Below, one piece after another: positions 1 through 14,449 of a stretch of DNA of 64,000 bases. Every line of letters begins with the position of its first letter. The stretch's first letter is position 1. The DNA comes from Ifrita kowaldi (Eukaryota > Chordata > Aves > Passeriformes > Cinclosomatidae), in contig VZRS01004393.1 in the NCBI GenBank assembly GCA_013398055.1, positions 253,078 to 317,077 of the forward strand, given 5' to 3'. The position numbers were made by a program, and so were the translations under genes. The notes below the pieces were generated by a model. The model did no database searches. It saw only the letters and a list, made by a program, of their open reading frames with translations, and was not told the origin of the DNA.

Positions 1-3000
1 AATTGCCAGTCTTCCTCCTACAGCTGAGGAGTGTGATCTTGCAATGCCTGGGAAAATACAAGAAAATTGTGGAGGAAATAGAGCTCAATATGCAAATTAA
101 TTTTGATTAAGATTTTGCTTTTTTTTTTCATATTTCTCATAGTGGTTGGATCTGCTCTTCTGAGATTTTCCAGAGAGCTGGAAAAATAGTCCTTGTAACT
201 TCTGAACTGGGTCTGTTACCTAGATGCAATACACTGCCACTTGAGGAAGATTTCATCTCCCCTCTTTACGGGGATGGCTGTGGGCTGCATCTGGAAGATA
301 AAACCATTTGCTTATCCTGGAGTGTGACAGTGGCCCTGTACACGGCAGGGTGAGTGACATGTTTTTGGCTGCCTCCAGCCCCGTGCTGCCCAGTGGGAAC
401 CCAGCTTTCCCCATTCTGCCACAGCCACAGTGAATGTCCAAGAGATGTCCAAGGGGATGTGACTTTGTGCCTCTCTCTCCACGGACAATACAGAGAGGCT
501 GCTAATGCTGAGGGTGAGAGAAGGTGTCCCATTTGAGGAGGAGGGAAGTGAAATTTAAAAGGAAGAGAAATAAAAAGAATGGTTCCGACTGAAAGAGGAG
601 GCAGGTGAACTTCATAAGGTATCAGCTTTGCAGGCCACTCATTTGAGTAGCTGGCTGTACTTCACCCATGCCAGCACCAAAAAAAGTCGTACCAAACTCA
701 GCAGCAGCAGCAAAGAGCCTTCTAATTTTACTTGATTTTCACAGCTGGGATGCTGAGTACATCAATCAAATACTTATTTTTGCCTTTGTTTTAAAATGTC
801 CCTGGAGGGGAAATTTGCCCTTCACCTGCTTCCCACATGGGAAGCCCAGCTGCTTTTTCAGGCTCAGTTTCCAGACACAGGGCTGCCCTCAGCTGACATT
901 CTTCTATAAGAAGATTGCTAATAATGCTAGCTGTTCAGAATCTATTTTCACTCTAGGAATGGAATTTCAAAGGAGGGCTCTTAATGCCTGCTGCTTAAAA
1001 AGGATTTGAGCACTTTGTGAGAGAGTGCTTTTAAAGCATTCTCATTCCAACGTCCTGTCCCCCGTTGCCTCCTATCCTTGCGGTGCCTGTGTCATCTGTG
1101 GCTTCATTCCCACCCCACTATATGGATTTTGTTCTGGTTTCAGAACGTGGCATTGATAAACAGGGCTGATGCCATTCTGCTGGCCTGTGTGGCCAGCATG
1201 GCCACGGGCAGTTGCAGCCGACACGCATGCCCTGGTCAGGAAGGTCGTTCTCGGCGTGCCACTGCATTGGGGCCAATCCTTCCGGCAGTGAAACTTAGGA
1301 GCAGCACGACAGCTGTGTGAGATCATTGTGCTGCAGGAGCTTATCCAGCGGGGTGATGTTTTGGAGACTGGCACTGCATGTTTTCCTGGCTAAACAGTCT
1401 GCTCTGCCTGGTTACAATGTCCTTTTGTTTACTTGAACTCAGAGAGGATTTCTTAATGTTTCTGTGGTTAAAGCTGAGATGCGATGACCAGAAAAATGTG
1501 TTTTCCTTGATCTCTATGCAACAAAAAGCAATATTGCAAAGGACAGTGTTGTTGCTTACTTATGCCCAATTCCTCTTGACTTTTCAGGACTTTAAATCCA
1601 AGGATGTTGTCTTCCTCTGGTAAATTACTTCTGATAACACAAGTAATTTTGTTTACTATCAGATGTATTTTAATGTGAAACAGACTTGTTTTCCTTGGAA
1701 GAATAATATTTCCTTTTATACAATGGAGCAGTAGCCTCTTCGTGTTTGCAGTGTTACTGTAACCTTCAACATGAGAGTAGTCAGCCTCAGCTCCTTGACA
1801 GGAAAACAGGTTTTTCTAACCAAAAGCAGCAGAGTTAAAGTGAAGTCCAGGAGTTGTCTAAGGAGGAATCCTCTGTCTGTACAAAGCTGCATTAGCACTT
1901 TGTGTTTGTTTTCTCTGCCTCTGCTGACATTACCCTGTAGAGACGCTATTTCTAGTGCATCACCTGTGCAGCTCAGGACTGCAGAGGGAAAAGAGAGATC
2001 CAGACCACCTAGAAATCCCTAATCTCATCCTTTCAGCCAGTCCTGAAGCTCTTGTGAACTGCTGTGTTAGCACAACACTTGAAATTAAGACTGACAGGTT
2101 GGAATGATGTGTTTCTGGCAGTAGGCTGCCGGATCAAGGCGAGGGGCAGCATTCTACACTTGCACGTGGAATTCAAAGAAACACGACTGGCAAGATTAGA
2201 AGGGGTCTCAAAGGAAAGGTTTCTTGGTCTTTCTGAAGGACAACCTGACAGGTTAACTTGAGTGACTAAGGGGAGAGAATGAAAAATCTTGGAAACACCT
2301 TAAATGCTGAGGTCTGCTTTATGCAGTTGATCACATGAATAGGAATATGAATGTGAAGTTAAAAAGGAAATGAGTTTTAAAATACGGAAGTGCTAACAGC
2401 TACCTGTGCCAGCTTGGAAAAGAGAAACCAAACTCAGGGTGCTACTGGTAGCCCACAGACTTCTGAGTCTTGATGTAATCAGGACTGACAAAATTAATTT
2501 AAGGAAGTCCTAAAGAGTGTGAGCATAACATGTCATGGGCAAAACAGAGGCAGAACAGTAAAGATATTTGCTAAAACTGCTATACAGACAAAAGTTTTAA
2601 CAGAGGACATCTTCAAATTGTGGACATTTAAAATGTAAACATTCTTTGACACAGGAGAGTTGAAGAATGAAACAAATAAGCAGAAAACCTATAATTTCTA
2701 TTGTGTAAGCTGAAAAAAATGCAAAAAGTGAAGAAATAATGCAGCAAAACGTCAAGAAAAATTTGAATTAAACAGAACCAATCACAAAATTTGACCTGAT
2801 ACAGGAAACAGTTCAAATACATGTTATGCCTTGAGCAACATCTCTTAAAATTATGCTATTTTTGCCTTCTGTCTTGGTATCCTTCCACATCTGTTTGACT
2901 GCCCCGTGCCTGGAGCTTGCATTGTGCTCCTGAAACCTGAGGTTAGTCAGGACCATATCTCTTTAAAAAAAACCCCACACAGACAAAGAAAGAAAAAACC

Positions 3001-6000
3001 CAGGCTGGGAAGGGGGAGCTAAAGCCTCTGCTGCATTGGGCTGTTTGGATACATCGGCTGCACCAGTGGTCACGCATCTCTCCGCAGCCTGCTGATTTTG
3101 CAAAAGAGGGGGCAAAGGATCGTTTTGCAGTCCAGATGCTGTCAAACACAAGCAATCAGTGGAAGGAATGGCACAATGAGCAGACAAGCATGTGGAAGCA
3201 GTTTATGAAGAAGTAGTTAAAAGCCGAGCTTTGTTCCGGCCGATGCTGTAATGTAAGTACGAGCTCAAGAGCAGATCCCGTGGTCACTGCAGCTGTTTGT
3301 GGGAGATGTTTTATGGGTATCCTGCTGCTTTTAGCACTTACGGGTGGAGAAAGCATTAACTGCGACATGTTTCATAGTGTATTTAAGCAAATAACTGTTG
3401 TCTGTGTCTCGACAGGATTTTTGAGTGACTCGCAGGCTGCAGTGCGTGGGTAGGGTGGGTGAAGAGTGGGACTTTGCACATGAGCTTATACTCCATTCCT
3501 GATGGCTTATCTGGGCTCTGCTCTGTAGATATGCCATCAAATTGCTGCAGCACCACCCTCCCTGTGCAAAGGCCTCTTGCTGAATTTCAGCTCTGCCTTC
3601 AAGCACAGGGATACACAATAAATTTTTTCACACTCCAATGGCTGACTTAATTAAAAAAAAACCCTAGAATTATTTGTTATACAAACTTGCTTCATGCTAA
3701 CTGCTTTATTTTAATTTTTTCTCACGTATGCAGTTGTTAGAAAGCATATGAAATTCCAATAGCTTTGTGTGTTACTATCGGGAGACTAGTTCTTAACATA
3801 GCTCTCCCAAACAGAGTGCCAAGTATGATTTATTACTCAAAGGAATGTACACTTTCTTATCTTTGGTTTGTTGCTAGCTGAAGTAGATGTATATATTTTT
3901 AAATGTTAGCCTTTGTTCTTATGGAAATCCAATGTCTTTCTCTTTGGTGAATGATTTGCTGCTTTTTATTCTGCATATGCCCTAACGATCTAGTACAGCT
4001 TTAAAAACAAGTGAAAAAGCAGAGCTAGGGCAAGTTTACCACACTGCATTTTTCAGCAATTTTTTTTGGTAATCAGACAAAATTTTTTATTGTAGCTAAA
4101 ACTACACACATCAGCAGAGTGAAAAAACCAAAGTAGTGAGTATTTCCTTGTTCTTTTATGAGAATATTAATTTTGCTTTCTTCTGTCTAAGTACTGCATA
4201 AAGCCGTGGTGATTAGCTCTAAGCCAGAGTATATAATCTATTTGATGTCCTCTGCAGCTGCACCTTGGTACTTAACACAGCTCCTGCAGAAACCTCCAGG
4301 AGATCTCACTCCGGAGTCAGGGGAGGTGACAGCGGGGTAATTGTGACGAGCAGCCTGTGTGGGCCTATTAAGGAGGGTGAGTAGTTGTTGCAAGGAGCAG
4401 CCCTCTTTTGTGCATCTCTTCTGGGACCTGGCAGAACTGCAGCTCCTGATGCTGAGGGCTGCAGGTAGTACTCTTCTGCCCCATCACACTGATCACCTTG
4501 GTGGGAATGGAAGGCAGAGCCTCCCTCACACTGAGGGAGGAACCCACAGGGAGGTTTTACCATCGTTTCTTTTGAAGTTGCCCTCACCTTGTATTCCCAG
4601 AGGTATTAGAGCTCCATTAGCTGTCTATTTGCAAAACAACTTTTTATTGCTTGCTACTAGGAACTGAATTACAAGAAGCCGAATTTATCCCTTAATGAGC
4701 TTATAGCAATTAATTGTTACCTAGGGAGTGCTCTGCCAGTGATTGTGAATGCTGAAGCTTAGTACTGTCAGTGCTCATTCTTGTCCCTTCCTCTTCTGTG
4801 TCAGGATTGCCACCTTCTCAACACCAGGCAGAATCTCTGGTTGGAAACAGGATCTCCAAAAATTAGAAAGTAATCGTTTGCAAGAATACAAAAATAATAA
4901 AAAACCCCCTCAGTCTCACACAGCAAATTTCTGTTCACCTACTGAAAATGTGAAGGACTATTGGATAAAATTGTTTTACAAGCTGCTTACTGTTGTGTAA
5001 AGACAGTGGGAAAAGTTCAGCTCCTGTGTACTTCCATTGTTTTCAGCAGAATTACACTGGGGTTAATTTGGCATTTTTGGAGCCAACTCAAAAACCTTTT
5101 GTTTGTCTGTCCTTCTTTCTTGATTGTTTTCCTGCTTCTTAGATGTGATTTTTTTATGACCTCCAAGGTAACAGGCATGGATTTATAAGGTATAAAACAG
5201 AGGATAAGCTGCTCAAGGTTGGACCGTATTTTCCTGATGCTCCCTGTAAAGTTAATGGAAACACAGCAGCACTTTCAGAAGAAAATGATATATCACATAT
5301 TTAAAACTAGCCCATCGTCATTATACTTCCCAATTTTGAGGGCTCCTTGGACCCTATTCTCAAAAGCAGAGTTTCTAGAACACTAGATGCATTTTTATGT
5401 TAAAATATACAAAGGTGTAGGCTTTGATAAGGCAAAAGAGCATTTTCTTGAAGATTTTAAACAGTGTCTAGTTGCTCGGTCTGTATGAATCCTTGGAGCA
5501 ACACACAGAATTCAAAACATGCATGTCAGATTTTGAAATATTTGATCCTTTGGAAGGTTTCGTCTTTTTTGAAATAAGTGTTAATTCATTCAGCAATATT
5601 TTTTGTTATACACACAATTATTCAGCAATTATTTCTGCCTCAGCTAAGAAATATAATAACTCACACATTAGTTCGGTACAGTAGGTTGACATTTTTCTTC
5701 TAAGTGTGTATTTAATGGATATATTTGCACTTTAGCAGTCTTGAGCCAAGTATTTAAATGGGGTGATCTAGTACACTAGCATTTTTCATCTTCTTTTTGA
5801 TCAGCTCAGCAGAAGATAGTCATTGTTTGGAATTGTGTGTTGTTGGTTGTGATGGAGGTACATCAGACCTACGTGAGAAAGAAAGGTTTCACATTGCCTG
5901 TGTGGACACTCCTACATGTGTTTATCTGCAAAAAAATATGCAGTCACGAAGGTCAGACTAGAAATAAATAAGGCTTAGTTGTCTTCCCTAAAACTACCTG

Positions 6001-6308
6001 TAGAAACTTTCTCCACCCAGGTGCAACCACAATAAGGCATTATAGGTGATGATTACAGTCATGAGAGGATGGGGCAGGTGTTTTGATCTCCTCTGGTGAC
6101 CTCACAGGAGGGCATGAATGTGCCTCAGGCTCCTCTCAGTGGTAAGGTTTGGTTTCTTTTTTTCTTACAGGAGAATGATACAGCTGGCTGCATATACCAA
6201 TCACCACTTATTTGAGATAGGACAGCTGGTGGAAAATAGTAAAGGTCAGAGCTTTAGCACTCTGGTCTCCCATGAGGAAGGAAATAACAATGATAGTATT
6301 TAAATAGC
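1..6308. other. Upstream non-coding DNA, no gene recognised
   Basis: Mixed-composition DNA with frequent stops in all frames. A somewhat CpG-richer patch at about 1,060-1,340 and another at 3,050-3,290 (with a donor-like GTAAGT at 3253) could hide an untranslated SACS exon or a regulatory element, but nothing proves it. Short open frames here show no recognisable protein similarity. Confidence 0.6.
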
Positions 6309-6863
6309 TGTTTTGTCCGGGATAGAGTTAATTTTCTTCCTGGTAGCTGGCATGGTGCTGTGTTTTGGATTTAGTACGAGAATGATGTTGATAACACACT
6401 GATGTTGCAGTTGTTGCTAAGTAGAGCTGACTCTAAGTCAAGGACATTTCGGTTTGCCATGCTCTGCCAACAAGGAGGTGCACAGAAAGCTGGGAGGTAG
6501 CACGGCAAGCACAGCTGTGCCAAACTAGCCAAAGGGATGTCCCATACCGCAGATTGTCATGCCCAGTACATAAGCTTGAGGGAGAGGCTGATTGCTGCCC
6601 AGGGATGGGCTGAACAGTGGTCGGCAGCTGTGTTGTGCATCCCTTGTTTTGCTTGGGTTTTGTTTCTGTCCCTCTTTTTGTTGTATTCCTTTGTATGAAA
6701 ATAATAATTATTATTGTTGTTTAACTACAATTTTTAACCTATTCGCATCTCAACTAATGGGTTTCACCTTTTTTCTGATTCTCCTCCTCATCCCACTGGG
6801 GTAAGATGGGTGAGCAAAGCATCTCTATGGCACTTAGTTGTCGGCTGGGATTAAACCACAACA
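6309..6863 (+). mobile_element. Solo LTR of an avian endogenous retrovirus
   Basis: A 555-bp element from TGTTTTGTCCGGGATAGAG to TTAAACCACAACA, with LTR-type TG...CA ends. On the plus strand it shows a U3-like start, a TATA-like AGTACATAAGC near 6566, an AT-rich stretch where the R/poly(A) region is expected, and a U5-like end GGCTGGGATTAAACCACAACA. It is clearly related to the element at 18319 and to a repeat common in neoavian genomes. There is no internal retroviral sequence and no obvious target-site duplication. No family name is asserted. Confidence 0.8.
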
Positions 6864-8437
6864 GAGTTTTAGTTAAAGCTTCAGTGAAGCAAAAGGGACA
6901 GCCTGTACCATTTTTTCATTTTAGGACAGGCTAATTTGCCTATCTCTTTGTTAGTTATATATGGTGAAATGTGGATCTCTGCAGAAATGACAGCAAAATT
7001 ATTGTCAGATTTTAACCAATGTAAGCTGAGATCCTGGGGAATGTGATAGTAGCTTCAGAGTGGTCTGATGCACTTCATAAGAAAGCACCAGCTGTCGCCA
7101 AATCCTGTCCCATAAAAACATTCACACTGTGAAAGAAAATGCTAATGCCAGATTTCTGGAGACCTGTTGGGAGAGAAGGGGAACTGCAGGACTGTGCCCT
7201 CGATCCTTGCTTATGCTACCTGCACTTTCCCCATAAAATGCCCCCTGTAAACCTTCCCCTTCCTTCTCAAATTTCTCCCTCCATATTGTTCTTTGTCTCC
7301 ATACCAGGACAATTCCTACATGACTCACCACTTCTGATCAACTCCTGCGAGGCTTTTTATAACAGCAATGTCCCCAGCCTGCCCCAATCCTCTGGCAGCA
7401 CCTTGCGTTTCTCCTGCTCTCCAGGCCACAGATGTACTGCTAAATAAGAGGTAGGGAACTGAAAACTGCTCAGGTCCTTAGCTCTCTGTGCTCAGAGGTG
7501 CAGCCAAACTCCTGCCTGCGTGTTCTGAGCCAGGCCCTCTGTCTAGGGCAGTCCACGGGTAAGAGAGAGAGCAAGTTGTGCACTGGAGGATGATTTTTGC
7601 ACTATAGAGTGATGTAAAGCCCCATTCCAGGTGCCAATAGTTTTCAGCTCACTACCTTCATGTTAATATTGGACTGGCATTGGAAATACTTCCCTGGGTC
7701 TTGGCACTGGCTTGTGTTACCCCACTCTGTGCTGTTCAGGATCTCAGCCCAGCACTGTCTATCCACCATAGTAAAGTAGATGTAAGAGCTGAAGAACTTA
7801 AATTGTTTAAATTGCTTTCTGGTTTGCTTTGGTTACTCCTGTCAATGGTAAAAACATCTCTTCGACTCGTGCTGGTTTGATGTTTATACAATATATGCAT
7901 ATGGACACAGGAACATCCCTCAAACAGCAGCAGTGGTGTGGAAAGCTCATCCCTTTGGGACACGACCATATACCAGAATCTATTTAGTTCTGTAGGTTAG
8001 CAAGCCCTTCCCTACTGCAGAAAAGTGGATCATTTGAGCTGATATTTTTCATATCTTCTGTGAGAGATCCACAGAGATGGTTTTATTGCAGTTTCTCATT
8101 AGCTGTGACAAGGATGATGTCAGACAAGTTGTGCATGCTCTGTCTTATAAATAATAAACGAGAAGGACCCTGCCTCCTCTTCAGCTAATGGATTAATGTT
8201 GTAGCTGGATGGAAAAGCCACCAGCTTAATTTATGGAACATAATGGAGCAGCAAAATTGCTTAGACTCCCTTAAGTGTATTTATCCCAGGGCCTCCTGCT
8301 TGACTCTTTATCTTGATCTTTGGCATCTCTCTCATCATGTTGTAAAATTCAAGTAACAATGAAGTCTTACAGTTTTCTAAAAAACCCCCAAGAAATAATA
8401 GAACAAAGTGCATGGGTCTTTTGGATAACCTAAACTC

Positions 8438-8631
8438 TATAATATAAATATAATATAATATAATATAATAATTATTACATAATATAATTATATATAATAT
8501 AAATATAACCTAAAATATGTTATATATTTTAATATATATAATAAATTATAGAATATTATATATTTATATATGATATATTTTAATATAATATATAAAATAT
8601 ATATTATATAATATAAATATAATATAAAAAT
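8438..8631. repeat. AT-rich simple repeat (TATAA/TA-type)
   Basis: About 190 bp made almost only of A and T, with a (TAATA)n core and imperfect ATATAT runs that can fold into hairpins. No coding or regulatory meaning is visible. Confidence 0.9.
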
Positions 8632-10109
8632 CTTCCACATACCCTTTCAACATGGTTTTATTTATTAATTAGTAGCGAGGCAACTGCAATCTAAAGTGTG
8701 CTTCTCATTTCTTTCTTTTTATTGTAGTGCTTGTAGAGAGAGCTTGCTGTTACAAGCTCCTCATTAATCATAATTTTCACTAATAAGGTGCAGTTTAATC
8801 AAGTAGTTCAAAACACTCTGCAGACACTCATGACTGCAGCTGTATTTATTTATGCAGCACCTGATGCTTAATACAGCTCTTTGTGAGTAATGTTATGGCT
8901 GTTTTGTGTGTGGAAAAGTCCATGTTCAGACCCTTGGTCATTTCTTTTCAGTGTTAGGCCAGCTTTTTGGCATTTTTATTGTGGGGGGGGAAAGGGCATT
9001 GAAATGTTCTTCTAGAAAGTACTGTGTAGAATTGGGTATGTTGTGGAGCAGTAGAAGAGAAGGAAGAGGTGTCAAGTCATGGGCACAGCAAATCTTGGCA
9101 GAGTTTCAGGATATTTTTCAGCAACAGTTGTCATGAATGGCACCTGCTACATTAACAGGTGACATTTCAGTGCTTTTCACATGTTGTAGCATCTGCAAAT
9201 GACTTGGGTAGTCTCAGCTTTTAAAAGATTTCCTCCACACTGTCTTGGTATGCTGCATCAAGCCAGATCTGTGTTAATCTCCTTGCTTCTGCAACATTTG
9301 GCATTCCTAGTCGAAAATTTTCAGCATAATGTGTCCCAGTTTAGAGACAAGCTCCCCCTGCTTACGAAGTAGAAATTAATACAGATGGATTCCCTGCTTA
9401 AAAGCATACTAGCCATAGACAGAAAATGCCATACCATCCGTCATCATTTTTGGCTGACAAATGACATAGAGAAAAAATCACTTCTGGTCATGTCTGTCAA
9501 ATTCTATCTGTACTTGTACAAGTACGTAGTGATCACAAAAATATCTTTCTAATTTTTTTATTAAAAACATTGGAGGAAATAAAGAGAGAAAGAATTTTTA
9601 AATTAACATCAGTAATTGAAGAAAAAAAAAAATAGCCATGCACCAAACACTTCAGAAGTATTTATCTGTTGGTCTGAATACCCTTTGTCAGGTATATGAA
9701 CAGCACTCATCAGAGCTCTTCTCACTCTTGTGTCTGTTTCTGACACAGCTCCCTGTCCTTTGCAGGGAAATTTGGCTGGTTACCCTGTGGAATTGCTCTG
9801 GAGAAAGAAGATAGCCTGCAAAATATTCCCCACTCCTTACTTATGGACCTGCCTCTCTCCTTAACAACACTCAGGGTTAAGTCTGTGCCAGCAACTTCGT
9901 GCTATAAAAGTACCATTTTTACACAATGTAACCATCATTATTTCAGGTCTTTTGACCTAGAATGAACCTTGTTTCTTCAAAGCTCCCACAAACTTCTCAA
10001 GATCACTGGGATGCCGTAGGGGGGACAGAGACCTCGGAGCAGGGTTACCCACTGGATGAGTAGCCCAGATCCAGCCTGGTTCTGATCTACAGCACGATGA
10101 GTTGGTGTG

Positions 10110-10345
10110 TATCTGATATGCCAGTTTCTGCACCCGGGATGAAGTCATGCCAGGCACAAGTACAAACCCTGAGAGGAGTGGCTGGACACCAGCCCTGCAG
10201 AGAGGGATCTGGGGATGCTGGTGGGCAGCACCTCAGTGGGAGTCAGCAGTGAGCCCTGGCAGGCAGGAGGGCAAACCCCATCCCAGGGTGCATCAAACAG
10301 CATCACCAGCTGGCCAAAAGAGGGGGTATTGCTACACTTTTCCAT
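10110..10345 (+). mobile_element. CR1 LINE fragment (ORF2 region)
   Basis: The stretch GAGTGGCTGGACACCAGCCC to GAGGGATCTGGGGATGCTGG, then GCAGTGAGCCCTGGCAGGCA and GTGCATCAAACAGCATCACC, matches the characteristic CR1 reverse-transcriptase C-terminal coding segment in sense. It lacks the 3' end. The borders are approximate. Confidence 0.8.
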
Positions 10346-11883
10346 GGGTCAGGATCAGCCTGGTCCAAAGTCATATTTTGTCTTCTTTCCTCTCCTCACA
10401 GGTCTGGTCTATTTGTTCAGGTGGCTGTGATGTATCTGTAGATTCCAAATTATGTGATTCCTTCTAATAGCTGCAGATTGGGTTCCTTTATTCTGGATTT
10501 GATATTACAGTGCTACTATATCAAACAAACAGTTATTACAAAATATTTTGCTCCCTGGCATAAATCACACAGTCCTGTGGCATGTCTGGGTGCAAGGCAA
10601 AATTGATGCATTTTGCTCTTCTATCTTTAGTTGAGCAGTCTTGTGGTATGCTCGGGTGCAAGCACACAGAACAAAATCACCAATATCAACATTGAAATTC
10701 TCTGCCAGCTGACTGAACAGCAGTGAGTTTCTGTTTAAGTAGAGCACTCCAAGGCAATTTTTTCTTAAGGTATCCATTAATTTTTGGTTTATATCCTTAC
10801 ATTTAGCAAATCTGAGATGCATGAGTGCACTACTGATGATGCACAAAGGATCTGTAGTTGCCCAGAACACTTTTTCCCAGTATATAGTACTTATCTCTGA
10901 TTCACTAAAAATATTTCCTACAAAAACTGAGATTTCAGGGATAATCTAATTTCTTCCAGTTAGAGTGAATTAACTTTAATTCCTTCTTCAGTTAGGGAAT
11001 TTCAGTTTCTGCACTTTTTTTTCTACTAGTTGTATCATCTTGGTTCCCATGTTGAATGATAAAAATAGAAGGGAATGCTACTTGCCTTTGTTGCCTTGCT
11101 CTGTAATAGGTTGTGAACGAGGCTTTCTAAGTAAAAGGCCATATCACAAACTGTGCCCAGAAATCACTTGGAAGCTATTGCAGGATATGAGATGCATGGT
11201 TTGGTGAAGAAGTGCGCTGCACACAGCCTGCAGTCCAAAACTGTTGTTCCTGACAAGATGAATCAGAGCTCAGTTTTGTCAGATCTATTTATGCCAGCAA
11301 TACACATTTGTGTCACCTGGAGATCCCTCAGACTAGGACTGTCTGCATATCTCATACCTCCCAAAGGACAGAACGACTTGGCAGGCTCATGATGTCATCA
11401 AGATTACCTCATCATAAGCTTTCCAGTAACTCAGTGTGAAGAAAAGTCCTTCACAAGAGTAATTGAGGCCAGGATAAGTATTAGAGAAGGTTTGGCTTCA
11501 TAAATGCTCCTTTGAGAGTTGTTAATATCTTCCTCTCCATGGAAGTGTTGGGAATATTCTGTAACTGTAGACTTGAAATTCTCTCGTCAGGCTTTTGTCA
11601 GTCAAATGCAGATTTCTGAGTTGTACTCTGAGAATTTCAATCTAACTCAAACTTTTAAGAATGAGATACAGCAAAATACATCCATATAATCAATCAATCA
11701 GATTTATGTACATCTCATACAAGTTAGTGTTTGTGGCTACCAATCTTTTCTGAATTCACATGACTGTAAACAGAAGGGGGAACCTCCATATGATAACAGA
11801 TACTCATTTAGTGAGGGCAAAAAAAAATATTTCCACACTTGAAATCACTATGATAAGCAATTCTTTCCAATCTTCATTGCAAT

Positions 11884-11951
11884 AATGATGATGATGATGA
11901 TGATGGTAACAATAACAATAATAATAACAACAACAACAACAACAACAACAA
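11884..11951. repeat. Compound microsatellite (ATG)n-(AAT/AAC)n
   Basis: ATGATG repeats followed by AACAATAAC and a run of AAC triplets. On the minus strand it produces a poly-Leu frame that looks like an ORF but is low complexity. Confidence 0.92.
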
Positions 11952-14449
11952 TTTTAAAAGACCCTGAACTGTCCTTTTAGACCCTGAAAGTCCAACCAAG
12001 AACACAACTACTCTTATCATCAGGCTAGCATCCTTCCTTTCTGGCCATCTGTGCTGCAAGGTGACCAAAGGGGAAGACGCCAGGCCAGAGAAAGTAGTGA
12101 GGCCACTCGTCATATTAATAGCCTTCAGGGATTGGTAATGCCTATTTCAAACATCAACTCATTTTACTCACTGGAAATAATTTTTTTAAAGATCTGAGCC
12201 CATCTGCTCTTAATTGAAATGTTGGAGTAAGATCAGTAGCAAGATTTGGACATAGCTAAACCCTTCACTTGCAGGTAAAAACAAAAATTATTTTAGATAC
12301 AATGTGTTAAAGGATAACTTTCTATATATATGTATTACTTATTAGAATTATTTGGAGTTTAATTTACTTAACAAGTAAAAAAATTTCCTCAGTGTATCTT
12401 TTTCTGCTTCAAACATTTGAATGTAAACAAAGAGTTATTTGTGTACATCTAAACCAAGTAAATCAAGCATACTTATTTAGTATGGTTCAGTATACCTTAG
12501 CCTGAACTGCCTGTTAGCTTACAGTGGAGGAGGCAATACGTAAGGAATTTGGATACCAGGATTAGGTATTCAGTATTTAGGGCATAATTGACCTTACAGT
12601 AAATAAATATTCTTTCTAAGTTCATCTTTGGAGTAAGTTCAGTTACTGTTTCAATTGAAGTGCTTATCTGCAAAGTGTACTTTAGGTGCACTCTGAGACT
12701 TCACATATCTGTTATAATGGTTTTTTGTGTACAGCACAGTACAGTGCCCTTATGTAACCAACAAGGGTGTTTGGTTTTCCTGGTATTTCAGCCACTAGTA
12801 ATGTTGCAAAACAAAAATTGATGTGTGAGTTTTCCACATTACTCTTGAAGAAAAGACTTGAAGGAGATATTTTTGTAGCTAAATCCAAACAAAATCTAAT
12901 TAAAAAAAAATAGAGAGAGAAGGAAATCTGTAAAAGTACTCAGTTCCCTTCCTTCCTGTGGAATTGTATTTTCAGAATACTTGACCAACTACTTTTCCTT
13001 CCAGCCCTGTATCACTTACAGAGACTGAATTCAACAAAAACTACGTAATTATTCTGAGATTTTAGTATTTTCTGTATAAGGGCTCAGTTCCTATCTTGTC
13101 CTTCCTCTGGTTTCTCATCAGGGATTCGTGAGACTGACACCCTGCTGTTAGATAATTCACGAGCTCTTGCATTGGCAAATCTGCACAGAACCATGTGTTG
13201 CTACAGTGCATGGTCCAGACTGTTTCAGACACCAGAAATTAGTGTTCAGCTCAGACTTAGTGTACTTTGCTTTAGGGCAAGAAGAGCTTATCAATTAAGC
13301 TGTGTATCTCTAAAAGTATCATATTGTGCAGTCAAGCCATAACTCACATTCCTGCTATTTTTTCCTCAGCTTAATAGCCCAATGTTTATAACTTTGTGAC
13401 TGCAGTGCTCTTTAGGCTTCTGTATTATGGTTCATAGACAGTGTCAGTTTCCCATTTCATTGGACAGCCCATTAAATGATTCAGAACCAACACTAAGCAC
13501 AAATGGTTCTCCTTCTGCTTGTCCTTTTTTTATGGCAAACACTGCTTTTAATTTCAGAGAAAAGGTCTTAAAATCTCCACATTTCTGGAGAACGGCGGTG
13601 AGGTTTTAACCACACGGCTCTTTCTCTCAATTTTGTGGGGTTTTTTTAAAGCCTTTTCCTCTAGCTGCTATGCATTGTTGAGAAATTGCTTTGAGACGTT
13701 GTCATTTGGTATCTCAGTTTACTTCATCAGAATTTGATGAAAGGATTCTTTATGCGTAATTCAGCCACACGGTCCCAGATGGTTACTGTAAGGTCATTTG
13801 AATAGCATAGAATCAAACTTAGCCATATTATTGCAAGTAACTTTTACACTTTTCCTATTGCTGCATGTGATCACACTTGAGTCACCTTTTCCATAAGTGA
13901 AGTATGGCAGGTCTTGTGTTAAGCACATTTACTTTTTAAGAATCGTGTTGTTTTTGTTCCCCTAAGAAAAAAAACAGATACGTTTGGTACAGGACCTATT
14001 TTTGGCTTCAGTTTACTTATTCTTTTATGTCTGAGACAGATTTCCTCAACTCTATGGCTTAAGATAATGGTCAGCTGATGTATCCCTGCAGCATTGAGCT
14101 GTGAAGAGATACTGGATTAATCTGGAGAACAATAGGGCTGTCAGTTCTGTTTGCTGTGGTGCTGGATTGTTAGTGCTAGGCTGCTTCTGGTTTTGGAGCT
14201 AGTGGCTGTTCTGTTTGCTCAGGTAACTCTGAAATCTTTTCCAGTATGTGCTACAAATGCATCCACACCAGAACTACTACTTATGGTTATGCCTTCACTG
14301 ACGGCTGCTGGACGTCTTCTCTCCTTTAACAATAAAGAAGTTTTCACAATTAATAAATTTCAGTGACTGTCAAATGACTGCCATGCTGTGAGGCAAAGAG
14401 CAGGACAGTGTTCACTCAGCTTGAGGGAACCACAGGACCTTGCTGTAGG

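Larger units (their letters stand above)
6864..14449. other. Non-coding DNA with simple repeats and a CR1 piece
   Basis: Apart from the AT-rich repeat (8438), the CR1 fragment (10110) and the triplet microsatellite (11884), I see no gene, RNA or recognised element. Open frames up to about 106 residues lack conserved motifs. Confidence 0.6.

Noticed and set aside
4340..4390. Donor-like GGTGAGTAG near 4376 as an upstream exon end
   Set aside because: A single splice-like motif without a paired acceptor, promoter or conservation is not enough evidence.
10565..10870. 101-residue minus-strand ORF
   Set aside because: No recognised motif, no splice or start support, and composition like the surrounding non-coding DNA.
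11874..12113. Minus-strand ORF with a long poly-Leu and poly-Ser tail
   Set aside because: It is the translation of the ATG/AAC triplet microsatellite and has no other protein features.
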